15,814 nt of DNA from Chrysochromulina tobinii. Its lineage: Eukaryota; Haptophyta; Prymnesiales; Chrysochromulinaceae. The number at the start of each line of letters is the position of its first letter. The first letter of the stretch is position 1. Shown in pieces: positions 9,508 through 15,814 of this stretch. Location: the NCBI GenBank assembly GCA_001275005.1, contig JWZX01001462.1, forward strand, positions 1 through 15,814. Direction: 5' to 3'. A program made the position numbers and the translations under genes. The notes under the pieces were generated by a model, which did not search any database, was not told the origin of the DNA, and worked only from the letters and a program-made list of their open reading frames with translations.

Positions 9508-9923
9508 ATGGAAGACCGCTGTCGATGCGCGATGGCGGCCTCTCGATCAAGGAACACGATCTTGCTCGTGCAGTACAATCTGACGATTGGCTCGCGAACC
9601 TTCATGGAATTTGAGACACTAGCGGCTGCTATGGACGAGATATGCGCGATCTTCGAACGAGAGCTCAAAGCTCTCAATCCGAGCCAAAGCAACATGACAT
9701 ATGACATTGCCGACCTCTATGCCTACATTGATCAGCTGTGCGACATTTCTTGCCTCGTGTACGTGTGTAGCACCAAGCTGTAGGTCGTTTTTCTACCGCT
9801 CATTCTCACCTTGACGCTGCGCGCAGGTACCAACAGCCAATACAGGCGTACCTTCCGAGGAACAAGGACTGGATCAAGAAACAAATGCTCTTGCATTTAC
9901 GGGCGTCAACCACAGAAAGCTAG
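9508..9923 (+). CDS. ERH: Enhancer of rudimentary homolog (ERH)
   Basis: There are two exons, 9508-9779 and 9827-9923, with a 47-nt GTAGGT...GCGCAG phase-2 intron (9780-9826). Exon 1 carries NTILLVQ, then MTYDIADLYAYIDQLCDISCLVY; exon 2 carries YQQPIQAYLPRNKDWIKKQM, matching the ERH C-terminal YQPYNKDWIKEK block. Reading through the intron would stop at TAG 9781-9783, so splicing is required. The product is 122 residues from 9508, or 114 from the in-frame ATG at 9532; the usual ERH has about 104, so the extra length is mainly at the N-terminus and the second ATG may be the real start. ERH is a small nuclear dimer that takes part in RNA processing and decay complexes, for example with Mmi1 in fission yeast and DGCR8 or CIZ1 in animals. 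Confidence 0.95.
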
Positions 9924-10575
9924 CTGCGCACCACATGGCCCGCCGGAAAGAGCCTGCGCCGGTATGCTGTTCGCATTGGCGTGTGGTCACGAGCGGCCAG
10001 TTGCAGATGGTCGCTACGAGGTCGCGCGTTTCCGGATCGATCCGAAGGCGAGGTTCTTTTATGTTTCAGCTCGCGGCCCGCTGCCGCGCCGCTTTGCCCG
10101 TCGTTTAGACGCACACCGGCCGGGGAGCGTAGTATACGTTGTTGTGCGGTTGAAAAAACGTGCAAACGTGCCAACGATCCTGTGGTCGTCAACTCTTGCA
10201 TACAAATCCCAACTCGTGCGCGTGCATCGGTCCATGTGGTGAATCGCCCGGGCCCGCCGGGCGAGCTGCCCCTGCTGTGGCCATCGGCGCGTCTCGCACC
10301 GCTCGGGAGGGAGCGGACCAAGCTCCGGAGCAATGGTGCGGAGTCACGCACGTCGCGGACGCAGGACGGCTCCTCGCATTCGAAGACGTGCTCGCGAAAT
10401 TCGGGCAAAGCATGCCACTTCGGGCTTCCCACGCCGACACCTCCTTCAAATCCCCCCACCGCAATTCAGGCGGGACTGGTAGGGTAGCTTGGTCGGTTAC
10501 AAATCTCTCTTGCGCAAGGCGACCTCAGACGCGGCTAATTTGTGAACTGCGTGGCGAAGGGTCAGACGATGGTCA
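9924..10575. other. Convergent spacer, ERH / ARPC4
   Basis: About 650 bp lie between the stops of ERH and ARPC4. Several overlapping open frames exist on both strands, for example a plus-strand ATG frame 9964-10242 of 92 codons. None has a recognisable motif, and such frames are expected by chance at this GC content. TCAAATCCCCCC at 10446-10457 recurs at 12587-12598. No RNA gene is seen. Confidence 0.4.
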
Positions 10576-11300
10576 TCAGCTAGCAAATAATGAGAAAGTC
10601 ATGGTCGGTTTCTCTGAGCCCCATGGCCATGCCCCGCGTACATCCTTAAGGTATTGATAGCCCACTGTGCGCGCACGTTCGTTGACCTGGATCTTCATCT
10701 GTGAAATTTCCGAGTCAATCTCCTCCATGAACTGGACCACGAAATCGATGAGCTTATGCTTCCACATGGCCTCAAGATTGAAGTTGGTGAGCAGGAAGCT
10801 GACGTCATAACCCTGCAACGATGGGCAGAGACGGACCGTGTAGGCAGATGAAGTTGTGCACTTACTTTGGAAACAGCTCACGTACCGGCATCGGCTTGCG
10901 TCGAAGCACGATGAAGTTGTCTGCTCGCTGCATGATCATCCGTGAGAACTTGTTTGCGAGGATTGCGTCCATTTCATCGATCTGTTTAACTTTGATGCTG
11001 ATTCGCACTGAGTTGACTGCTGTCTCAATCATCACGTACTCGTTCTCTGAGCGGTGGATGACGATTGGGTTGAGCAGCAGCTCTCGGCTAGTACTGCGGA
11101 GGAAACGACTCGGGGCGCACGCACTCTTGGAGCACTCCTGGGAAATTCTGAAGCAGGTGGGAGAAAACATACCCGACCTCGATCTCAGGCTTGTTGTGGC
11201 GCTCGACAATCTGCGAGGCGAAGTTCTCGATGCACAGCGACGCGTGAAGCGTCGTCTTGATTGCGTCCAGGTACGGCTTGAGCGCGGAGTTCGACCCCAT
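10576..11300 (-). CDS. ARPC4: Arp2/3 complex subunit 4 (ARPC4, p20-Arc)
   Basis: There are three exons on the minus strand: 11300-11173, 11093-10886 and 10812-10576. The introns are 79 nt (11172-11094, GTATGT...CCGCAG, phase 2) and 73 nt (10885-10813, GTACGT...TTGCAG, phase 0). The start is ATG 11298-11300; the longer open frame opens with GTG. The spliced protein has 190 residues: [21 protein letters not shown] and [15 protein letters not shown] in exon 1, [22 protein letters not shown] through [10 protein letters not shown] in exon 2, [21 protein letters not shown] and [13 protein letters not shown] in exon 3. These follow the ARPC4 family end to end. ARPC4 pairs with ARPC2 to form the core of the Arp2/3 complex, which nucleates branched actin filaments. 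The family normally stops near residue 168, just after the LKDV-like motif; here about 20 more residues follow, unless a further small intron begins at GTACGC near 10645. Confidence 0.96.
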
Positions 11301-11511
11301 GTTGGGCGCGGGCACACGTCACAGTTCCCGCACGGCACGTCCGAGAGCGTGAAAGGAAGTTGCACGAATTTTGTTGATGAAATAACGAGCTCTGATGGGC
11401 GTCTGATGGTGGAGCTTCGACGGTGCAGACTGACTTGGGCAAGTTGGTTTCGTTTCTTTTTCAGCTTCGAGCGCTCCACTTCCCGTTCCGCCGTCGCCAA
11501 GCGCTCCAGCA
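11301..11511. promoter_or_regulatory. Divergent promoter region, ARPC4 / ciliary protein
   Basis: These 211 bp separate opposed start codons. The stretch before 11512 is pyrimidine-rich (cgtttctttttcagc near 11450). No known element is clear; the regulatory role is inferred from position. Confidence 0.45.
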
Positions 11512-12208
11512 ATGCCGGGCGACACGAACTACATCCACGAGCAAGAAATATGGAAGCAGCGGCTGAAGAACGAGACCGAGGGTGCCGCGCATTGGTACGA
11601 CAACTGGGGCTTCCTTGCTGGCCGCGAGCCGCCCGAGCCACGAGGCTTCTCCACCAAGGTGGCCAAGTACTCCTATGGTGGGGGACAGTGGTCGGTCAAA
11701 TCTGTGCGTGTGCCAGACAACACGGCCGAGGGCCTTGCTGCGGCAACCAGCGAGCAGAATGCGCGCACTTTTTTGTCATCGCTAACATATGAGACGAATG
11801 TCCCAAACGAGATGAAGCCGTGCAAAGACAAGGTGAGCCCGCTTCTCACCACCAAGTGGGCGTTACTAACGTCTCCATTACCGCCTCCCGTGTTGCGCTC
11901 TTTCACGGGATGGCGCTTCTGACCGGCTTCGCCTCTCGTGCCCGCAGGGCATCACTCTCGTGGCGAGTGAAACCTCTGGCCCCATAAACCGTGAGGCTGC
12001 TCTGCTCCTGCGTGCGCACAAATTCCAGTCGCTCGGTGATGCCTGCCGGACGGAGGGCGTCGACCCGAATGTCAAGTATAATACGCCAATCTTCATGTCA
12101 CACGACTACGGCTGGAGGGTGTCGTCCACGAAAAACCCTCGAAAGAGCCTCGAGATGTTCGGCGTATCGCAATACGGAATTAAGGAAAAGGTCTCGAAGT
12201 TCTACTGA
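11512..12208 (+). CDS. Probable ciliary microtubule protein, C20orf85/LLC1 (CIMIP1)-like
   Basis: There are two exons, 11512-11832 and 11948-12208, with a 115-nt GTGAGC...CCGCAG phase-0 intron (11833-11947), giving 193 residues. The intron holds an exact TACTAAC at 11864-11870 and a CTGAC at 11919-11923, 25 nt before the acceptor and better placed as a branch point. The N-terminal block EQEIWKQRLKNETEGAAHWY followed by DNWGFL (10-35) resembles the DEIWK..L..E..A...WP..WGFL signature of vertebrate C20orf85/LLC1, now CIMIP1, a microtubule inner protein of cilia. The second half, with FMSHDYGWRVSS and SLEMFGVSQYGIKEKVSKFY at the C-terminus, has the short aromatic and Gly-rich motifs usual in axonemal lumen proteins. 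The family call rests on one block, so it is moderate. A location in the flagellar axoneme is inferred. Confidence 0.65.
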
Positions 12209-13074
12209 GAACAACAAGTCGCACACCGCCTCGACATGTACGGCGCTGGGGTCGGTTCTCATCACAGATGAAACGAAGGCATCAAATTCACATCACAACA
12301 CAGCCCGCGCTGCGGCTCCGTGCCACAGCCCTCTCGTATGCAGTACTCGCGGAGGCGCCTCTCGTCTGAACGGAGCTCGTTTGCGCTACTCCGCGAAGGC
12401 GGTGAATCACCCCCAGCCGCCCGTCGGCGCGGGGCCGCAGGATCTATTGCGTACATTAGTGAAGAGCGATAATAAATGTAGATAAAGGCTGGGTACCAAA
12501 GGATGTCCATGGAAATTTACGCGGACCCGCGGGCGCGCGCGACCGACGGCCGCACGCCGCCGGGCCGACCCCGGCCACGTCCGACGTCAAATCCCCCCGC
12601 CGGGCTGTGGTCTGTGCAAACGTCTCTGCACGGAGCACGTTCCGCGCATTCGCGCTCTGAGAGACGGAGACAGGTCGCGTCCTTCGACGGCGACGCCGCG
12701 GGTGCCCGGGGCCACCTCTCGGTCGCCTCGTCCGTCGTCCCGCGGGGCGGGCGCGGGGCGGAGCGAGCAGATGCGGATCACATCACACACGTACATTCAC
12801 AACCTGTCTGGGAACGACTATCCCCACCGCAGCATTGCATACGAGCAATCTCTGCGGCGCATCCGGCCACGACTTCATTGCCAGAGACCCTCGCACCTTG
12901 TTTCTGAGTCAGCCGAGCTGTTTCACCTGGTGATGATCCACGGAAATTGCTCATGATCTGCTCAAAGGACGCAGGGAGCGATGAATGGGCCCAGCAGCTA
13001 CATGCACGCATCATGACATCATCGGCATCGCGCTCCGCCTGAGGTCATGTAGCTATGCCGAACGGCGAACCGTT
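12209..13074. other. Convergent spacer, no gene seen
   Basis: This 866-bp stretch lies between stops of the probable ciliary protein and the Trp-rich protein. It has a strongly CpG-rich block at about 12520-12770 with GGGGCGG-type motifs (12745-12760). The plus-strand frame 12503-12907 (134 codons, Arg- and Pro-rich) and the minus-strand frame 12778-13014 look like by-products of base composition. No RNA gene is recognised. Confidence 0.4.
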
Positions 13075-13440
13075 TTAGAGGCTCGTCTCGACCCCTGCGC
13101 GGCCATATTTGGGTGTGCGGTGCAGCGGCCATCGCTGCTTGTTGGCTGATTTCCACGTCGCGCGTGCACCCTCCGTATGCACCCAGTCGGGTTCGGGCCA
13201 GCCTCGGAGTGACTGCTGAAAAATCTCGGACTGCTTGCCCCATGCCTTTGGCACAAGGATGTGCGGGTCGTACTGTCGCCAAGCGCTCTCACCATCAAAT
13301 GATGTGATGCCGGTCGGCGAGACGTACCTCGTCTTGAGCGGCGTCGCGTGCGTCCAGCCCCCATCTGTGCCCGCCGTGGTGCCTTTGACCGCGAGGGGCG
13401 CCTTGTTAGCTGCGATCTCAGCAGCGACCGCCGTGCTCAT
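13075..13440 (-). CDS. Small Trp-rich protein of unknown function
   Basis: The protein has 121 residues from ATG 13438-13440. I do not recognise a family. It has seven tryptophans spread through the chain (residues 29, 54, 67, 81, 86, 96, 104) in motifs such as TDGGWTHATPLKTRYV, WRQYDPHILVPKAWGKQ and GWPEPDWVHTEG, with no signal peptide or membrane segment. The ordered, aromatic-rich and Pro/Gly-rich make-up resembles small axonemal or cytoskeletal proteins, but this is a guess. The frame stays open about 45 codons upstream of the ATG (to near 13575) with coding-like text (FATKPKRETALKANSAHEDL), so an upstream exon carrying the true start is possible. The even codon phase and lack of a rival frame support a real gene, with moderate confidence. 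Confidence 0.55.
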   Translation of the reverse strand: MSTAVAAEIAANKAPLAVKGTTAGTDGGWTHATPLKTRYVSPTGITSFDGESAWRQYDPHILVPKAWGKQSEIFQQSLRGWPEPDWVHTEGARATWKSANKQRWPLHRTPKYGRAGVETSL

Positions 13441-14074
13441 GCTTGGAAGCCGCTGACGCCAAAAGGTCGCGCTCAAGTCTTCATGAGCAGAATTGGCCTT
13501 GAGTGCCGTTTCGCGTTTCGGCTTCGTCGCGAAGAGGGCATACAAGGACGTGCACCGGCCCCAAGTTCACTCTCAATTTTCTGATTTCACAGCTCATGGT
13601 TATAGTTCGAAACCTAATAATCTGGACCGGCGCGCATACCGGATACGGATGCGAATTTAACTTATCCGGTCGGTCCCCGTCCCGACCTCGAGTCCCGACC
13701 AGGGCCGCGGCGTGCCGGAACGGCTCCGCGCACCGCGGTCTGCGATTTCGGTGATGATGCCGCCGGAGGAGTTCGGAGGAGACAAGAAACTGGCCACAGG
13801 CATGAGTTCAGCTCTGAATGCTGGTTTGTAAGGTTATGTATGTACGTTTAAAGTGGTGCATTCTGACATGTCGATTAAAATCGCTGTGATGACCGGCGGC
13901 GACCTGAGGACCCGGCGTGTGAGCCTGCGCGCAGCCCTTGCGCGCATGTTATGTATGTATCCCCGCGCGCTTGCCCGACCCAACTACAGACATGCTAGGG
14001 TCAAACCAGAGAGTACTTTTCACCTTGCTCGTCTTCGCGGCGTCTGGGGCTCAGTGTCGGAGAGGCATCGATCT
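13441..14074. other. Spacer between two minus-strand genes
   Basis: This holds the upstream region (and perhaps a first exon) of the Trp-rich gene and the 3' end of the LLPH-type gene. An AT-rich patch near 13600-13660 is followed by a CpG-dense block at 13660-13740 that includes CGGTCGG. The 12-mer GTTATGTATGTA occurs at 13833-13844 and again at 13948-13959. The plus-strand open frame that starts at 13853 runs antisense across the LLPH-type gene and is a shadow. Confidence 0.4.
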
Positions 14075-14599
14075 TCAGCACCAGCGGAAGGCAGCAGGTG
14101 TGTCAACACCGCTCTTGCTCGTGAGGTTGTTCTTGATTCGCTTCTTTGCACGCTTGCTCGAGAACATCGGTACTATTTGCTCGGTCGTACGCAGCAGGCG
14201 CGCGACGCCTGGGTCCGCAGGTTCGTCCATTCCCACAGTCGTATCGCTCTGCAGTGTCAGATGGGCAGATGGCGCGTCGCCTCCGAAGCGCCCGAGCTTT
14301 GGTCGGTTCGCCCCCCACGCGGCGAAGCCAGATCCTTCAACCTTGCCGGAGCGGTAGTCGGGCTGCGACGACTGGAAGTCGTATTGCGGGATTTCGGCGT
14401 CTGGATCATTGCTGCGGAAGGCATTCTTGATGCGTTTGCCAGGCTGGATGAATCCCGAGAGAGCCTCTCGTATTTTCTGCTCCTTCTGCGTCTCACGCTT
14501 GCCGAGCTTAGTGGTTGGGTCGCTCAGCGTACGTTTCACAACCCCGCGTTTGACGGTGCGAAACCGCTTCTTCACTTTGCTCCGGAGGCTCTTTGCCAT
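14075..14599 (-). CDS. LLPH/DUF2423-type nucleolar protein
   Basis: The protein has 174 residues from ATG 14597-14599. It opens with MAKSLRSKVKKRFRTVKRG, the hallmark N-terminus shared by the animal LLP homolog (LLPH) and the fungal DUF2423 proteins such as Ybl028c, which are small basic nucleolar factors tied to large-subunit ribosome assembly. A Lys/Arg-rich segment follows (32-60), then a Gly/Pro/Ser-rich middle (75-130), then a second basic patch SSKRAKKRIKN (147-157), as in LLPH, whose C-terminus is also basic. It is longer than human LLPH (about 130). The upstream extension of the open frame to 14725 is not used, since the family start is exactly at this ATG. It is divergent from the EFG1-type gene 229 bp away. 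Confidence 0.8.
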   Translation of the reverse strand: MAKSLRSKVKKRFRTVKRGVVKRTLSDPTTKLGKRETQKEQKIREALSGFIQPGKRIKNAFRSNDPDAEIPQYDFQSSQPDYRSGKVEGSGFAAWGANRPKLGRFGGDAPSAHLTLQSDTTVGMDEPADPGVARLLRTTEQIVPMFSSKRAKKRIKNNLTSKSGVDTPAAFRWC

Positions 14600-14828
14600 G
14601 GAAGGACGGGAACCGCGGACTGAAGCGACGACGTACTCTCTGACGCAGACTTTCCTTTCCTGTAAAGTCAAGATCTCGTAACGACAATACATGTGCACTG
14701 TACACAACGCGTATGACGGCGGCACAAGGAGTCCATTTCACGGTTCACACAAATTCGTCACGTCTTCGTCGCCGTGCTTGCGTCGTGGTCCAGAGCTGTT
14801 GGAAGGTGGGCGCGAGGCAACAGGCAAG
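14600..14828. promoter_or_regulatory. Divergent promoter region, LLPH-type / EFG1-type ribosome assembly genes
   Basis: These 229 bp lie between opposed start codons of two nucleolar-protein genes. An ATG at 14691, in frame with the EFG1-type gene, would extend that protein by 46 poorly structured residues; the conserved part starts well after 14829. Near 14690-14705 is a near-palindrome built of TGTGCAC and TGTACA. Joint control of the two genes is inferred. Confidence 0.5.
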
Positions 14829-15590
14829 ATGAAGAAGCGCTGGCCATCGAACGCCGCGAAGCAGCAGTCCAGCAGTCGTCCAGTCAAGCAGCGATTGCGT
14901 GGCCTCGAGCGGCTTCTCAATAAGCCTGGGTTGCCCGACGAGATCCGGAAGGCTAAGGAAGTGGAGCGTGCCGCGTTGCAGGCTGATGCGAAGCGGCACA
15001 ACCGGGTCCAGCGTGAGCGCCACTTTAGCAAAAAGTACCACGGCGTTAAATTCATCGAGCGTCGAAAGGTGGAACGGCGGATAGCGTCGCTGCGACGAGC
15101 GATGAGCGATGCGGGCGCCAACGATGATCTAGGGGCTGAGCTGCGCGAGGCAGAGAATGACCTCCTCTACATCAAGCACTTTCCTCGCTCGAAAAAGTAC
15201 CTCGCACTCTTTCCAAGCGAAGGCGCGAATGACGAGTACATTGTCAAGCGCCGCTCGCAGATCCGCGCGAGGATTGTGCGCCGTGCGGAGGCTGGGCTGC
15301 TTCTCGGGCCGACGGACGAGGAAGACGGTGAGGAGGCTGCTGATCGTGATTTCGACAATGACCTTGAGGGAGACACGTTTTTTGCCCCTGGTGCTGCGAT
15401 GGATGAGTCCGAAACTGTGATCAACGACTCTGTAGAGTTGCAGCCTGGCCCAAGGGATGCCTCCTTTCGCAAGTCAGCAAGGGCGGAGAGCGGCGAGCGG
15501 GGTGCTGCCTCACCAGCGGAGGCAGAAGGCACCCGTGACCCTGGGAAGAAGTCGAGAAAGAAAAGAGCGGGAGGCAGCGAGCAGGCTTGA
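14829..15590 (+). CDS. EFG1: EFG1-type rRNA-processing protein
   Basis: The protein has 253 residues from ATG 14829; an upstream in-frame ATG at 14691 would give 299. The Efg1 family core is at 18-140: VKQRLRGLERLLNKPGLP, a Lys/Glu-rich helix, FSKKYHGVKFIERRKVERRI (66-85), then DLLYIKHFPRSKKYLALFPS (111-130), the signature KYH.V.F.ERKK and YI..FP...KY.SLF of the family. The next part is coiled-coil-like and basic, followed by an acidic stretch (163-182) and a Lys/Arg-rich tail KKSRKKRAG that can act as a nucleolar signal. In yeast Efg1 is part of the early 90S pre-ribosome and is needed for 18S rRNA maturation. It is single-exon. Family identity is secure; the exact start is less so. Confidence 0.9.
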   Translation: MKKRWPSNAAKQQSSSRPVKQRLRGLERLLNKPGLPDEIRKAKEVERAALQADAKRHNRVQRERHFSKKYHGVKFIERRKVERRIASLRRAMSDAGANDDLGAELREAENDLLYIKHFPRSKKYLALFPSEGANDEYIVKRRSQIRARIVRRAEAGLLLGPTDEEDGEEAADRDFDNDLEGDTFFAPGAAMDESETVINDSVELQPGPRDASFRKSARAESGERGAASPAEAEGTRDPGKKSRKKRAGGSEQA

Positions 15591-15814
15591 CAATCGTCGC
15601 GAAGTGCAGGTGCTGGCTCACGCCGCCGCGGTACCGATGCGCGACGGGAGCTCTTGGTGTGTGCTGGCCGCGTGGGTAACGAAACGGGGGAGTGAAGCTG
15701 AGATCAGGTCGCGCACCTGGCAGAAGTGGACTTTTTTTCGGAGCGCGCCGCAGGCGAGGAAAATTTACATGTGATGGCAACCTATATTCGCGATGTTAAA
15801 TAGGATCTACACTA
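15591..15814. other. 3' flank of EFG1-type gene
   Basis: The final 224 bp contain no supported gene. Open frames crossing this stretch on either strand overlap the end of the EFG1-type gene and have no family features. Confidence 0.4.

Noticed and set aside
9964-10242. Possible 92-residue gene after ERH
   Set aside because: It starts with ATG but overlaps rival frames on both strands, has no recognisable motif, and such lengths arise by chance here.
12503-12907. 134-codon Arg/Pro-rich frame in the spacer
   Set aside because: Its composition follows the CpG-rich DNA and a minus-strand frame competes; no coding signature.
13604-13616. tRNA B-box-like GTTCGAAAC
   Set aside because: The flanking bases do not form a T-arm stem and no A box or acceptor stem could be paired.
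13853-14623. 256-codon plus-strand open frame
   Set aside because: It runs antisense across the LLPH-type gene, has no family features, and its length is explained by GC-rich coding DNA on the other strand.

Overview
This window is GC-rich nuclear DNA from a eukaryote, most likely a flagellated single-celled one (possibly an alga such as a haptophyte or ochrophyte; the lineage call is weak). The evidence is GT-AG introns of 47-143 nt, eukaryote-only genes (Rab2, ERH, ARPC4, ADAT1, an axonemal dynein fragment, an LLPH-type and an EFG1-type nucleolar protein) and an ER-retention KDEL tail. A cilium is suggested by the dynein fragment and by a gene resembling a ciliary microtubule inner protein. 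ARPC4 indicates a working Arp2/3 actin system.

Layout from left to right: a broken dynein heavy chain fragment (+, 2-502); an ER-lumenal saposin-like protein ending in KDEL (-, 696-1478), head to head with Rab2 (+, 1662-2443, one intron); a 1 kb spacer; a large single-ORF protein with an FUT8/GT23-like C-terminal domain (-, 3483-6449); mitochondrial ISCA1 (-, 7033-7563), head to head with the tRNA adenosine deaminase ADAT1 (+, 7712-9037); ERH (+, 9508-9923, one intron); ARPC4 (-, 10576-11300, two introns), head to head with a probable ciliary protein (+, 11512-12208, one intron); a small Trp-rich unknown protein (-, 13075-13440); an LLPH/DUF2423-type protein (-, 14075-14599), head to head with an EFG1-type rRNA-processing protein (+, 14829-15590).

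Four of the gene pairs are divergent with only about 150-230 bp between start codons, so shared promoters are likely. The LLPH/EFG1 pair is coherent in function, because both families are nucleolar ribosome-assembly proteins. The other pairs mix unrelated housekeeping roles. Most spacers contain short stretches very rich in CpG with no recognisable gene.

I found no convincing new multi-gene system. The observations most worth checking are the decayed and truncated dynein fragment, a perfect 27-bp inverted copy of a pentanucleotide repeat placed just upstream of both ISCA1 and ERH, the multi-module fucosyltransferase-like protein, and the LLPH/EFG1 divergent pair.
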